Shown here in pieces: positions 29,210 to 38,867 of a stretch of DNA of 53,005 nt. The notes under the pieces are model-generated. The model had not been told where the DNA came from and did not search any database. It saw only the letters and a program-made list of their open reading frames with translations. The translations under genes were made by a program, and so were the position numbers. Source of the stretch: an unicellular cyanobacterium SU3 (GTDB taxonomy: Bacteria > Cyanobacteriota > Cyanobacteriia > Cyanobacteriales > Microcystaceae); NCBI GenBank assembly GCA_002172675.1, contig NETF01000171.1:1-53005 (forward strand), written 5' to 3'. Positions within the stretch are counted from its first letter, which is position 1. Each line of letters begins with the position of its first letter.

Positions 29210-29584
29210 GTGACTGAAGAGTTAATCCAACCCAAGGATGCTATCCAAAGACTAATTCTAATTATTTTAGGCATGATTTTTCTGGCTATCGTCGTCGTAG
29301 TCGGTTGGTATCTTCATGAAATTTCTGATCCCTATATTAATGAAGTGTTATCCCGGCAAGGGGATGTGAGTCGGGGCCAGGCGATTTTTGAGATTAATTG
29401 TGCTGGATGTCATGGAATAGAAGCTGATGGTATTGTTGGGCCAAGTTTACATCGTGTTCAGAAACATAAATCTAAAGTCAGTTTAATCCGACAAGTGACC
29501 AGTGGAAAAACGCCACCTATGCCAAAATTTCAACCTAGTCCCCAGGAAATGGCTGATTTGTTGAGTTATTTAGAAAAATTGTAA
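29210..29584 (+). CDS. cytM: Membrane-anchored c-type cytochrome, CytM-like
   Basis: A 124-residue protein with one uncleaved N-terminal membrane helix (about 15-33) and a single haem site CAGCH (64-68) in a class I cytochrome c domain. A probable axial Met lies in TPPMPKF near residue 107. Size, anchor and the ending MADLLSYLEKL fit cyanobacterial cytochrome cM, a minor electron carrier linked to respiratory and photosynthetic control in the thylakoid or plasma membrane. The start is GTG. The symbol is probable, not certain; other small cytochromes c remain possible. Confidence 0.75.
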   Translation: MTEELIQPKDAIQRLILIILGMIFLAIVVVVGWYLHEISDPYINEVLSRQGDVSRGQAIFEINCAGCHGIEADGIVGPSLHRVQKHKSKVSLIRQVTSGKTPPMPKFQPSPQEMADLLSYLEKL

Positions 29585-29765
29585 GTCAGGTTAACAGTGA
29601 TCAGTGACCAGTTAAATGACTATATACAAATTGCTGTAACTGTTGTCTGTCCTGTGATTCCTGGTGTCTCAACCTGAGTGAATTACTTTTGAATGGCAAT
29701 TCTATTAAAGAAAGAGTTAAAAAAAGTTGATTAATGGTGTATAATCAATATTCGTGACCCTATAA

Positions 29766-29852
29766 GGAGAGGTGGCCGAGTGGTTGAAGGCGCAGCACTG
29801 GAAATGCTGTTTAGGGGTAACTCTAACGAGGGTTCGAATCCCTCCCTCTCCG
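29766..29852 (+). tRNA. tRNA-Ser (anticodon GGA)
   Basis: An 87-base class II tRNA: acceptor GGAGAGG/CCTCTCC with discriminator G, anticodon stem CAGCA/TGCTG with loop CTGGAAA (anticodon GGA), a long variable arm, and T loop GTTCGAATC. No CCA is encoded. Confidence 0.95.
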
Positions 29853-29885
29853 TTTCAATCAGTTATCAGTTTTTTCAGAATAACT

Positions 29886-30350
29886 TTAGGACAGGGAAGC
29901 GTAGGCAAAAGTAACATTAAATTTACGACACCAGATGCCCACTGATTTTAAATCATCTAAATCAATATTGTTAGGAATTTCGTAACGTTGCGAGCCATTA
30001 AAGCTTTTTAGTTTAGATAAGGTAATATAATCTTCTTCAGAAACATTGAGGGGGACTTTGTTACCGCGATAAAGAATAATTTGAACGTCTGGACCTTGAG
30101 CTGTAGTAAACTCAGAATCAAAGTCTAGATAACGTTTCCCATTAAGACGAATCACACGAACTTGACCCGTGGTTTGATGATCTTGTTCGACAGTAATAAA
30201 GTTACTTGAAGATAATACAGAAACTTCTTGAGCAATTAATTGATCTGCTGTCTGATTAGCCCAAACTTGAGAAGACAATGAGGGTAAGACAATAGCAGAA
30301 GTGAGTAATAAAGAAGAAAGACCAAAAACAGTAAAACGGTTTAATTTCAT
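29886..30350 (-). CDS. Exported DM13-domain protein
   Basis: A 154-residue protein with a Sec signal peptide (1-31, cleavage near VWA) and one DM13 domain (about 50-150), with GQVRVIRLNGKRYLDFDSEF, GPDVQIILYRG, LKSFNGSQRYEIPNNIDLDD and the terminal GIWCRKFNVTFAYASL. DM13 domains are thought to take part in redox or electron-transfer steps through a conserved Cys, which is present here. Located in the periplasm or cell envelope. Monocistronic; its role in this organism is unknown. Confidence 0.85.
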   Translation of the reverse strand: MKLNRFTVFGLSSLLLTSAIVLPSLSSQVWANQTADQLIAQEVSVLSSSNFITVEQDHQTTGQVRVIRLNGKRYLDFDSEFTTAQGPDVQIILYRGNKVPLNVSEEDYITLSKLKSFNGSQRYEIPNNIDLDDLKSVGIWCRKFNVTFAYASLS

Positions 30351-30433
30351 TGGTGTCAGCCCTTAATTTGATTTAACACTTTCTACTATGAAGGATCAAT
30401 CTGAGGAGAATCTGGGATTTTTCTGAGAAAAAG

Positions 30434-30463
30434 ATAAAAAAAAGTCCGCTATTATTGCGGACT
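30434..30463 (-). terminator. Terminator downstream of amt
   Basis: A 7-bp stem (AGTCCGC/GCGGACT) followed on the minus strand by a run of T, directly after the amt stop codon. Confidence 0.85.
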
Positions 30464-30484
30464 CATGATTGAGATGAAAGTTAA

Positions 30485-31981
30485 TTACATTCCAGCACTG
30501 GTGGGAATATCATCATTAATACCATGGGACGTTACACCCCCAAACCCATCCGGTTCTTTAACGAAACCATGATAGGCTTCCATGCCATGTTCGCCAATAT
30601 CGAGACCATTAAGTTCTTCTTCAGCACTAACACGGATACCCATTGTCGCTTTAAGGATACTCCAGACAATCGCACTAAAAGCAACCGTAAACGCGCCAAT
30701 AGCAACGATACCAATAATTTGATTAATCAGTTGAGCAATACCGCCACCGTAGAATAAGCCAGTTTCGGTATTAAATAAGCCAACGGCTAAGGTTCCCCAA
30801 ATTCCATTGACTAAGTGAACAGAAACCGCACCAACGGGATCATCTATTTTGAGAACTGAATCAATGAAGCTAACGGAAAAAACAACGATCACACCAGCAA
30901 CAGCACCAATGATCACAGCACCCCAATAGGATACCCCATCACAGCCGGCCGTAATACCCACTAACCCGGCTAAGATACCATTGATAATCATAGAAAGATC
31001 AGGTTTACCGTCTTTTGCCCAGGCGACGAAAGTGGCGGCAACACCACCAGCCGCAGCTGCTAAGTTGGTAGTAACAGCAATATAAGGAACCGCACTATCA
31101 GCAGCTAACTGAGAACCAGGGTTAAAGCCGAACCAGCCAATCCAGAGGATGAGACAGCCTAACGTGGCAATACTCATGTTATGGCCAGGAATCGCTTGGG
31201 GACGACCATCCACATATTTACCCATTCTAGGACCTAAGATCGCTGCCCCCATTAAAGCGGCCCAACCCCCAACGGAGTGAACCACAGTAGAACCAGCAAA
31301 GTCGCTAAATCCAAGGGAACCTAACCAACCGCCACTCCAAACCCAGTGACCAGTAATGGGATAAGAAATCCCCACTAACAATAAACTAAAAATTAAGAAG
31401 TCAGTAAACTTGATCCGTTCTGCTACTGCCCCTGACACAATAGTGGCCGCAGTTCCAGCAAAGGCTGCTTGGAAGAGGAAAGCCACAGAAACAGGAAGTC
31501 CAACGGGAAAAGGATCAAGACCATAAGTAGCTGGTTCTCCACTGAGGAACCAACCCCCAAATCCAATAATGGGATTTTCCGGGCCACCAAACATTAGAGA
31601 AAAACCGATCGCCCAATAAGCAAGGGTGGCTAAGGCAAAAACAATTAAGTTCTTAGCGAGGATATTAACGGCGTTTTTGTGACGACAAAAACCGGTTTCT
31701 AGCATTCCGAAACCCGCATTCATGAAAATCACAAGAATCGCTGCAATTAGTACCCAGATAGCGTTGAGAGTTCCTTGCAGTTGCTGAATCGCCCCAGGGG
31801 TTGCCTCGGTAATAGCGAATACGTCTATTTCTACATCTTGAGCAACAACAGCCTTATTTAAAACGATAGTAATAATGGCTGCTAAAGGAATACAAGCAAT
31901 CCAATAAGGAGAAAAGGATTTAGCAATCGTTTTTAACGGTTGCCATTGAGAAACGACTCTTTTTGTTCGTATTGATACCAT
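30485..31981 (-). CDS. amt: Ammonium transporter (Amt family)
   Basis: A 498-residue plasma-membrane protein with an N-terminal signal-like segment (about 27-47) ahead of 11 predicted helices. Characteristic sequences are [40 protein letters not shown] (family signature, with a pore His) and the second pore His in [17 protein letters not shown]. It imports ammonium at low concentration. The C-terminal tail ([18 protein letters not shown]) matches the regulatory tail bound by the PII/GlnK protein in this family. Nitrogen control by NtcA is expected, but I could not locate a confident NtcA site in the 228-base upstream gap. Confidence 0.95.
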   Translation of the reverse strand: MVSIRTKRVVSQWQPLKTIAKSFSPYWIACIPLAAIITIVLNKAVVAQDVEIDVFAITEATPGAIQQLQGTLNAIWVLIAAILVIFMNAGFGMLETGFCRHKNAVNILAKNLIVFALATLAYWAIGFSLMFGGPENPIIGFGGWFLSGEPATYGLDPFPVGLPVSVAFLFQAAFAGTAATIVSGAVAERIKFTDFLIFSLLLVGISYPITGHWVWSGGWLGSLGFSDFAGSTVVHSVGGWAALMGAAILGPRMGKYVDGRPQAIPGHNMSIATLGCLILWIGWFGFNPGSQLAADSAVPYIAVTTNLAAAAGGVAATFVAWAKDGKPDLSMIINGILAGLVGITAGCDGVSYWGAVIIGAVAGVIVVFSVSFIDSVLKIDDPVGAVSVHLVNGIWGTLAVGLFNTETGLFYGGGIAQLINQIIGIVAIGAFTVAFSAIVWSILKATMGIRVSAEEELNGLDIGEHGMEAYHGFVKEPDGFGGVTSHGINDDIPTSAGM

Positions 31982-32209
31982 TTTTAGGAGATGATTAACA
32001 AAATCATTAACACTGGAAATGACTAAATTTTTTGTTAAAGGTTTTTTTAGCAGTCATTTCCTTACTCAGTGTATAAACTCTAAAGAGAATCCCCTAATTT
32101 CGTCAAGGTCACTTAATAATTCTCCCTAATTTTTTGTTACAACCTTAACAAAAATAGGACTTTCCATAACTCTAAACCTTGTGCTGAACAAAGTGAACTA
32201 TCCGAACTT

Positions 32210-33295
32210 ATGATGACTCCAGACAACGTTGATCAACAAATGATGCAAAGATGTTTAACTTTAGCCCGTCAAGGTTTGGGTTATACCTCTCCTAACCCTT
32301 TGGTGGGCGCAGTTATTGTTAAGGATGGCAAGATTATTGGAAAAGGATTTCACCCCAAAGCAGGGGAACCCCATGCAGAGGTTTTTGCCTTACGAGAAGC
32401 AGGAGAAAATGCACAAGGAGGGACGGTTTATGTCAATTTAGAACCCTGTAACCACTATGGCCGCACACCACCCTGTACAGAGGCATTAATTTCGGCTAAA
32501 GTTGCCAGAGTCGTGGTGGGTATGGTTGATCCGAACCCATTAGTGTCAGGAAAAGGTATTGCCAGATTACAAGAAGCTGCAATAGAGGTGAGAGTTGGGG
32601 TTGAAGAAGTAGCTTGTCGTCGCTTAAATGAAGCTTTTTGTCATCGCATTCTTAATCATCAACCCTTTGGTCTCTTGAAATATGCCATGACCCTTGATGG
32701 TAAAATTTCCAGCAGTACAGGTCATAGTGCTTGGGTAACGGGAACAAAGTCTCGGCAATTGGTTCATCAAATTAGGGCTGGTTGTGATGCGGTGATCGTT
32801 GGAGGGAATACAGTACGCCGAGATAATCCTCATTTAACGATTCATCAAGCAACGGGACGAAATCCTTTGCGAGTGGTGATGAGTCGTAACCTACACTTAC
32901 CCGAAGAAGCAAATCTCTGGAATGTTGACATTGCACAGACGATTGTTTTTACAGAATGGGGCAAAAATCCTTCTCTACAAGCAAAACTACGAGACAAGGG
33001 GGTAGAAGTGATTGAATTGTCCCCTTTAACCCCTTCTCAGGTTATGGATGTTCTTTATGAGCGACAATTATGTAGCGTTTTGTGGGAATGTGGAGGGGTT
33101 TTAGGGGCTGAGGCTATCAGCCAAGGAGTTATTCAAAAAATTATGGCATTTATTGCTCCGAAAATTATTGGTGGTTTCTCTGCTGCTTCTCCGGTGGGGG
33201 ATTTAGGCATAGACAAAATGTCCGATGCTTTATCATTACAGGAGGTTAGCATTCGTCAGGTTGATGGAGATATGTTAGTTGAGGGATATTTATAG
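32210..33295 (+). CDS. ribD: Bifunctional riboflavin-biosynthesis deaminase/reductase
   Basis: A 361-residue enzyme catalysing the second and third steps of riboflavin synthesis from GTP. The N-terminal deaminase domain (about 8-140) has the zinc motif HAEVFAL and PCNHYGRTPPCTEAL. The C-terminal reductase domain (about 150-360) has KYAMTLDGKISSSTGHSAWV, VGGNTVRRDNPHL and WECGGVLGAEAI. No FMN riboswitch is visible upstream. The start is the first of two adjacent ATGs. Confidence 0.95.
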   Translation: MMTPDNVDQQMMQRCLTLARQGLGYTSPNPLVGAVIVKDGKIIGKGFHPKAGEPHAEVFALREAGENAQGGTVYVNLEPCNHYGRTPPCTEALISAKVARVVVGMVDPNPLVSGKGIARLQEAAIEVRVGVEEVACRRLNEAFCHRILNHQPFGLLKYAMTLDGKISSSTGHSAWVTGTKSRQLVHQIRAGCDAVIVGGNTVRRDNPHLTIHQATGRNPLRVVMSRNLHLPEEANLWNVDIAQTIVFTEWGKNPSLQAKLRDKGVEVIELSPLTPSQVMDVLYERQLCSVLWECGGVLGAEAISQGVIQKIMAFIAPKIIGGFSAASPVGDLGIDKMSDALSLQEVSIRQVDGDMLVEGYL

Positions 33296-33394
33296 ATAAT
33301 TGAGAATTAAAATATATTTGACTACATAATTTTCAAATTGAATTGAACATTATTAATACAAATTTATCGAAATTTCCTAACCTAATTAGCTATA

Positions 33395-35062
33395 ATGATT
33401 GTACAAAAAAAAATTATTTTAAATCCTATTTTTAATAAAAAGTTAACTTTACCAGATCGGTTTCCATCAGTTGCTTTAATTTTATTAATCGGTTTTTTAT
33501 TTCGTTCATTTATTGCTTTTTGGCTGTTGCCTGGTTACGATGAAGGTTATTATTATCTCTATACTAAACATCTAGATTGGAGTTATTTTGACCATCCCCT
33601 TTTTGTCGCTTTAACCACTGGTTTTGGTATTTGGTTAACGGGAGTTACTTCTGCTTTTACCCTACGTATTGGTACTTTAATTTTATATACTGGTAGTTTA
33701 TTTTTATTATACTTAACTGGTAGTAGATTATTTGGCAAAACTGCAGGCAAAATAACCTTAATATTGGGATCAATTATTCCAATTTTTCAGTTAGGTTTTG
33801 GTATTATTACCCTTCCAGATAGTCCTTTAATTTTTTTTTGGTCGGCTGCTTTATATTGTGTTGCTGATGAATTTTTTACGAAACGCAATCAAACTTATTT
33901 ACCAAGTTATCGTCTTAGTATTTTAGGAATTTTAATCGGATTAGCTTGTATAAGTAAATATCATGGTTTTGTCTTAGGATTTTGTTTAGTTGGCTTTTGT
34001 TTAAGTAGTCATAATTACCGTAAAGCTTTGCTATCTCGTTGGACAATTTTAGGATTATTTTTATTTATTCTTACTTTATTTCCTTTATTATTATGGAATT
34101 ATCAGCATGATTGGATATCTTTAAAATTTCAGCTTTCTGATCGCTTTTTACCTGTCCCTAATGCCCCTCAAAAATCTTATAATATTCTCAATGCTTTAGG
34201 TGTATTAGGGGTAAATATTGCTCTATTATTTCCTACCATTGGCTTTCCTTTATGGTGGGTAATGAGTAAAAGTTTATCTTTTGATGCTTATCAATTATTA
34301 TCTAAGAAAAAAGATGTTAGCGATTTAAACAATAAAAAAATATTTATTTACTGGATAGCTTTACCTTTAACCTTGGGATTAATTATTTTAGGAGGTAGAG
34401 AACAAATATTAGTAACTTGGCCAATACCTGGTTACTGGGGCATGATTTTACTATTAGGATTTTATGGAGAACAATGGTTAAACTATTCCAAAAAATGGGT
34501 AAAACGATGGTTATTTGGAAGTGCGATCGCCATTAATACTATTTTATTATTATTATTACTACATCTTAATACAGGAACCTTTTTCCAATCCAGTCATAAT
34601 GCTTTATTAGGAGGATTTTTAACCCCTGAAACTGATCCCACAACTGAATTAATTAATGTAGAAGAATTTAGAAAACAAGTAACTGAATCTCCTCTATTAT
34701 TAAACTATTTAAAACAGTCAGATTTTTTATTTACGAATGCTTATTATTTGGCAGGATTAATTGACTTAGCATTAGAACCATTACATGATATTCCTGTGAC
34801 TTGTTTTAGCTATGATAGACGGGGTTTTTACTTTTGGCCAGATACGGATCAATGGATAGGAAAAAACGCCCTTTATATTACATTAAAGAGGTTTCATGAA
34901 ATGCCAGAATTGACTGATGAATTTAGAGCCTTTTTTACAGAAATGAAAGAAATCGGTAAAATAGAAATTAAGCGAGGGGGTGTAGTTGTTAATGTTTTCT
35001 ATTTTTATGAAGCTAATAACTTATTGAAACCATACATGGCTACAGAAAACTCTATTCGATAA
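33395..35062 (+). CDS. GT39/ArnT-type membrane glycosyltransferase
   Basis: A 555-residue polytopic protein with 10 or more hydrophobic helices. The first periplasmic loop holds the acidic motif YDEGYYYLYTKHLDWSYFDH, the expected catalytic DE pair and FDHP element of dolichyl-phosphate-mannose mannosyltransferase-like (GT-C) enzymes, which transfer sugars from lipid carriers. The soluble C-terminal part (about 410-555) is likely periplasmic. It heads a run with the following unknown gene and the EF-hand gene, with gaps of about 10 and 17 bases. Substrate unknown. Confidence 0.85.
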   Translation: MIVQKKIILNPIFNKKLTLPDRFPSVALILLIGFLFRSFIAFWLLPGYDEGYYYLYTKHLDWSYFDHPLFVALTTGFGIWLTGVTSAFTLRIGTLILYTGSLFLLYLTGSRLFGKTAGKITLILGSIIPIFQLGFGIITLPDSPLIFFWSAALYCVADEFFTKRNQTYLPSYRLSILGILIGLACISKYHGFVLGFCLVGFCLSSHNYRKALLSRWTILGLFLFILTLFPLLLWNYQHDWISLKFQLSDRFLPVPNAPQKSYNILNALGVLGVNIALLFPTIGFPLWWVMSKSLSFDAYQLLSKKKDVSDLNNKKIFIYWIALPLTLGLIILGGREQILVTWPIPGYWGMILLLGFYGEQWLNYSKKWVKRWLFGSAIAINTILLLLLLHLNTGTFFQSSHNALLGGFLTPETDPTTELINVEEFRKQVTESPLLLNYLKQSDFLFTNAYYLAGLIDLALEPLHDIPVTCFSYDRRGFYFWPDTDQWIGKNALYITLKRFHEMPELTDEFRAFFTEMKEIGKIEIKRGGVVVNVFYFYEANNLLKPYMATENSIR

Positions 35063-35071
35063 ATTTTTAAA

Positions 35072-35575
35072 ATGGCTAAATTTGGAGCAATTTATTTATC
35101 TTATAGTCCAGATAAATTTGATGTCGAGGAAATTAACAATATTGCTTCTATTTTAGTTGAACAAGGTTATCAAGTCCCTATTCGATATCATCAAGAAAGT
35201 TCTTGGATACAACTCTATATAGATGAACCAGAAACCATTATTACTTATACTAAACAAGTCGCTCAAATTTTCCCGAATAAAAAAACATTAGGATTAGCAG
35301 CTTATACGTTATCAGATTCGGTCAGTTTTTGTTATTTTCAAGGTAAACAAGTTATCCGTCTTTTACAATCAGGATTTACGACAGAAAGACAATGGGAAAT
35401 AATAGAAGGAGAAAAACAACCCTGGGAAAAAGAAATATTTAAAAAATTAACCTTAGAAATTGGAACAAAGGGAATGGTGAGTTATCATATTAATCAAATT
35501 GGAGTATTATTAAACTTACCAGGGTTTGGTATTCCTCGATCTGGAGAACCTTGGACAATACAAATTAGTTATTAA
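35072..35575 (+). CDS. Conserved hypothetical protein
   Basis: A 167-residue soluble protein I do not recognise. It begins AKFGAIYLSYSPDKFDVEEI and has mixed alpha/beta character, with no signal peptide, membrane helix or Cys motif. It starts 9 bases after the glycosyltransferase stop codon and ends 17 bases before the EF-hand gene, so the three are probably one transcription unit. Function unknown. Confidence 0.6.
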   Translation: MAKFGAIYLSYSPDKFDVEEINNIASILVEQGYQVPIRYHQESSWIQLYIDEPETIITYTKQVAQIFPNKKTLGLAAYTLSDSVSFCYFQGKQVIRLLQSGFTTERQWEIIEGEKQPWEKEIFKKLTLEIGTKGMVSYHINQIGVLLNLPGFGIPRSGEPWTIQISY

Positions 35576-35592
35576 TAGAGGTGTTACTAATC

Positions 35593-35862
35593 ATGAATAT
35601 TCCTTTAAATAAACATGAAACTGAAGAATTAAAAAAGTTTTTTGATGAAATTGATCAAGATAATAATGGTAAAATTGATCGACAAGAATTAAAACAATTA
35701 TTAGAAACCATTTGGGGAACGAATACAGATATTGATATCAACCAAGCAGTTCAATCTACCTTTAATAAATGTGATCTTAATCAGGATGGTTTTATTAGTT
35801 TTGATGAATTAACCTCTTTGGCAAAATCCGACCCTATTAGTAGCGACTTAACCGAAGAATAA
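35593..35862 (+). CDS. Small EF-hand calcium-binding protein
   Basis: An 89-residue protein with two canonical EF-hand loops: DQDNNGKIDRQE (about 23-34) and DLNQDGFISFDE (about 64-75), each with Asp/Asn at positions 1, 3 and 5, Gly at 6 and Glu at 12. It is expected to bind two calcium ions. I take the ATG at 35593; a GTG four codons earlier is also possible. No signal peptide, so it is cytosolic and may act as a calcium sensor or buffer. Probably co-transcribed with the two preceding genes. Confidence 0.9.
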   Translation: MNIPLNKHETEELKKFFDEIDQDNNGKIDRQELKQLLETIWGTNTDIDINQAVQSTFNKCDLNQDGFISFDELTSLAKSDPISSDLTEE

Positions 35863-35905
35863 CGTATAATAGAAAGGTTGTGTAATTATTTTATGTTTAA
35901 GTCCT

Positions 35906-36082
35906 ATGGCAGTCCCCAAGAAGAAAACATCTAATACAAAACGAGATCAACGTAAGGCCCACTGGAAACGTAACGCAGCGTTAGAAGCACAAAAAGCCCT
36001 ATCTTTAGGTAAATCTGTTCTATCTGGCCGTTCCAATAGTTTTGTCTATCCTCAAGATGAAGAGGAAGACGACGAAGAGTAA
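35906..36082 (+). CDS. rpmF: 50S ribosomal protein L32
   Basis: A 58-residue ribosomal protein with the L32 start [20 protein letters not shown] and the cyanobacterial acidic end [10 protein letters not shown]. It lacks the zinc-binding Cys pairs of some bacterial L32 proteins, which is usual in cyanobacteria. The gene is short but unmistakable, 43 bases after the EF-hand gene. Confidence 0.95.
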   Translation: MAVPKKKTSNTKRDQRKAHWKRNAALEAQKALSLGKSVLSGRSNSFVYPQDEEEDDEE

Positions 36083-36102
36083 ATATTCTCGTGAGATTAT
36101 TG

Positions 36103-36142
36103 GCGATCGCTGTCTCATTGATTTCTCAAAGATAGCGATCGC
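36103..36142 (+). terminator. HIP1-containing inverted repeat after rpmF
   Basis: Two HIP1 octamers form the arms of an imperfect 13-bp inverted repeat (36103-36115 and 36130-36142, one mismatch) with a 14-base loop, about 20 bases after the rpmF stop. It is a likely transcript-end hairpin without a U tract. Confidence 0.5.
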
Positions 36143-36176
36143 TTAACTATGTTTTCATGCCAACCTGAGATAATAT

Positions 36177-36749
36177 ATGAGTTTTTCACTTCTAGGCTAT
36201 CAAATAATCAAAGATTGTTTGTCTCCCTCAGAATGTGATTAAATTAGCCGTAAAAATAAAGGTATTCACTTAGTCGGAACCCGTTTTTTATTACAGGATC
36301 AATGGTATCAAAGTTTGGCTAAAACGCTTCAAAAAAAAACTAATTAATACCTTACCCAATATTAAAACAGATGAACCGAAAAAATGCAATTATATAATTA
36401 TCATTCCGAATGAATGTCTCGAAATTTGGATAGAATTAAAAAGTAGTGAAGTTGAAACAGCAAAAAAACAACTTGAACAGAATCTTAAAGATAAAAGATT
36501 GAGATTTTATGAACTGTTAAATCACATTCTAGAAAAATACTATTTAGACAATAAAACCAATATCAAAAAAACTAGTAAACAAGTTGAATATATTTATTTA
36601 TAAAAGAAATAGAACCCCATCTCAAAATACAAGAAAACAGAAACAAAAAAAAGCAAGCAAAAGTACAATTGAAAGCTTTACAGCAAAAGAGTCATATTAT
36701 GGAACAAAAACATAATCAACCAGTCTATCTAAGTAAACTATTAACTTAA
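36177..36749 (+). pseudogene. Decayed gene region, part resembling a 2OG-Fe(II) oxygenase
   Basis: The beginning reads MSFSLLGYQIIKDCLSPSEC, followed by an in-frame TAA, then NKGIHLVGTRFLLQDQWYQS and LAKTLQKK. This resembles the N-terminal part of cyanobacterial 2OG-Fe(II) oxygenase-like proteins. A second frame takes over at an A9 run (36331-36339) and continues LINTLPNIKTDEPKK, then IIIIPNECLEIWIELKSSEV and KRLRFYELLNHILEKYYLD. A further shift near 36600 extends to a stop at 36747-36749. At least one stop and two frame changes mark it as broken. The family of the later part is unknown, and two fused remnants are possible. Confidence 0.45.
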
Positions 36750-36857
36750 GTTAAACTTTACATCTAAGCTATGAATACAAATAAATCATATAATCTGATT
36801 TTTGATAAATTAACTATAATCTAAATATTTATCATTATCAATTTTTAATATATAACC

Positions 36858-37772
36858 GTGATTGAATTTGTCCAACACCGAATATTATCATCAAAAATAG
36901 TACAGTTATTCACCCGTACTGCTGTAAAATGGCAACAAGACGACTGTATAGAAATGGGTGCAGCATTGTCCTATTATGCTATTTTTTCCCTGTTTCCTAT
37001 CTTGTTGGTCATTTTAAGTATAACAGGTTTAATTCTTGGTCCTGACACCAATGCTTATACCCAGATTTTAGTCTTTGCGAAAAGAGGTTTACCCTTAGAA
37101 GCGTATCGTATTGTCGAAAGTACCTTAGTTCAGTTAAATGAAAGTAGTTTAGGTGCAGGAATTATTGGTTTCTCCATCCTATTTGTTACTGCGAGTCGTA
37201 TTTTTCGAGCTTTAGGTCGTGCCGTTGATAAAATATGGAAAGTGTATCATCAGAATAATAGTCGAAATGGCTGGATTTGGACAATTATTAATTTTATTCA
37301 AAATCAAATTATTGCCTTTTTGTTAGTTTTAAGTTCCACTGCTTTACTCTTAGTTTCTTTGCTTTCTAATATTGCTTTAAAAGTGTTTTTAAAAATCATT
37401 AAAAATGTAGAACAGGTGATTACTTGGTTTCGAGTCGATGAAGCTTTTTTATGGAATAGTTTACAACTTGGTGTTACATTTTTTCTCTTAACATCTGTGG
37501 TTATGATTCTCTATAAAACCCTCCCTGCAACTAAAGTTAAATGGAGTGATATTTGGATAGGTGCGTTAATTTCTGTTAGCTTATTTTCTCTACTTCAAAG
37601 TTTAGTGAGTAATGGAGTTATTCGGATTGGTGAACAATTTAGAGCTTACGGTATTGTCGGAGGATTTATGGTACTATTATTATGGATTTTCTTGACTTGT
37701 CAAATTTTCTTTTTAGGCTGTGAATTCACCTATGTTTATACTCATTTATTTGGCAGCCGAAGAGACAAATAA
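36858..37772 (+). CDS. YihY/virulence factor BrkB family membrane protein
   Basis: A 304-residue inner-membrane protein with about six helices. It has the family opening CIEMGAALSYYAIFSLFPIL, the segment ILFVTASRIFRALGRAVDKIW, and the closing block SNGVIRIGEQFRAYGIVGGF before the last helix. The family, once called ribonuclease BN by mistake, has no firmly established biochemical function. The start is a GTG. It converges with murG, with only 9 bases between the two stop codons. Confidence 0.9.
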   Translation: MIEFVQHRILSSKIVQLFTRTAVKWQQDDCIEMGAALSYYAIFSLFPILLVILSITGLILGPDTNAYTQILVFAKRGLPLEAYRIVESTLVQLNESSLGAGIIGFSILFVTASRIFRALGRAVDKIWKVYHQNNSRNGWIWTIINFIQNQIIAFLLVLSSTALLLVSLLSNIALKVFLKIIKNVEQVITWFRVDEAFLWNSLQLGVTFFLLTSVVMILYKTLPATKVKWSDIWIGALISVSLFSLLQSLVSNGVIRIGEQFRAYGIVGGFMVLLLWIFLTCQIFFLGCEFTYVYTHLFGSRRDK

Positions 37773-37781
37773 ACAAAAAGA

Positions 37782-38828
37782 TTAGATAGAATCTTTGATT
37801 AAATTAGCTAGTTTATATGCACTATCTATAACAGCTAATTTTGAACTCTTTTGAGACATTTTTTCGAGTTTTTGAGAATTTTTAAGTAAATCTAAGACTA
37901 AATCATTCAGTTTTTTTTCTGTTAGTTCCTTCTGTTGATAACAATAAGCTGCCCCTGCTTTAACAAATACTTGAGCATTAAAAGATTGATGATCTTCTGC
38001 TGCAAAAGGATAAGGAATTAAAACAGCAGGTGTTTTAGTAATGGCTAATTCTGTTAAAGTTCCTGCACCAGCACGACTCACCGCTAAATCTGTTCTTTGT
38101 AATAGCCCTGCCATGTTATTATAAAAGGGTAAAGAAATATATTGAGGATGTTTAAAACTGTCACCGTCAGGATCATTTTTTCCTGTTAAATGTACGATAT
38201 AGGCACCCATTTCTAACCAACTCAGAACACATTTACGCACTAATTGATTAACCGAAACTGCACCTTGGGATCCTCCAATGACAGTAATTAAAGGAACATT
38301 GTCAGGAATATTTAAGTCTAAAGTCTGGGGCTTATAAAACTGCGATCGCACAGGGGTACTCACCCAAATAGTTGAAGTATTGGGTAAATATTTTTTAGTT
38401 CCTTCAAATCCCAAAGCTACGGTATGACAAAAGCGACTTAATAACTTAGTTACCTTACCAGGAATATAATTCGATTCGTGAAGAATTGCTGGAATACCTG
38501 ATAATTTAGCAGCTAAAATGGCGGGACTAGCAATATATCCCCCAGTGGTAAACACCACATCTATTTTTTCTTGCTCAATGAGTTTCTTGACTTCAAAAAC
38601 CGAACCAACTAACCCTAATAAAATTTGTAACCTTTTAATAGGAGAACGAGTCTGAAAGCCTTCAACTGATATCGTATGGAACGGATAAATATCGCCGACT
38701 AAAGTCTGTTCTAAACGGTTGGAAGTTCCTAACCATTGAATCTCATAATCTGGTAATTTTTCAGCCACTCCTAAAGCAGGAAAAACATGACCCCCAGTCC
38801 CACTTGCCGCGATTAATAAACGTGCCAT
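37782..38828 (-). CDS. murG: UDP-GlcNAc:undecaprenyl-pyrophosphoryl-MurNAc-pentapeptide GlcNAc transferase
   Basis: A 348-residue GT28 enzyme that makes lipid II, the last cytoplasmic step of peptidoglycan synthesis, at the inner face of the membrane. Seen are the N-terminal glycine loop ASGTGGHVFPA, FTTGGYIASPA, HESNYIPGK, the second glycine loop VIGGSQGA, and the nucleotide-sugar region RAGAGTLTELAI followed by PYPFAAEDHQ. All diagnostic parts are present and the length is normal. Confidence 0.96.
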   Translation of the reverse strand: MARLLIAASGTGGHVFPALGVAEKLPDYEIQWLGTSNRLEQTLVGDIYPFHTISVEGFQTRSPIKRLQILLGLVGSVFEVKKLIEQEKIDVVFTTGGYIASPAILAAKLSGIPAILHESNYIPGKVTKLLSRFCHTVALGFEGTKKYLPNTSTIWVSTPVRSQFYKPQTLDLNIPDNVPLITVIGGSQGAVSVNQLVRKCVLSWLEMGAYIVHLTGKNDPDGDSFKHPQYISLPFYNNMAGLLQRTDLAVSRAGAGTLTELAITKTPAVLIPYPFAAEDHQSFNAQVFVKAGAAYCYQQKELTEKKLNDLVLDLLKNSQKLEKMSQKSSKLAVIDSAYKLANLIKDSI

Positions 38829-38867
38829 AACAACAAAATATTCGTTACAATAAAGCGAAAATCCTGT

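Noticed and set aside
31982-32209. NtcA operator upstream of amt
   Set aside because: I could not find a GTA-N8-TAC match at a suitable distance, so regulation by NtcA is only expected from the family.
32100-32209. FMN riboswitch ahead of ribD
   Set aside because: The short leader lacks the conserved RFN-element blocks.
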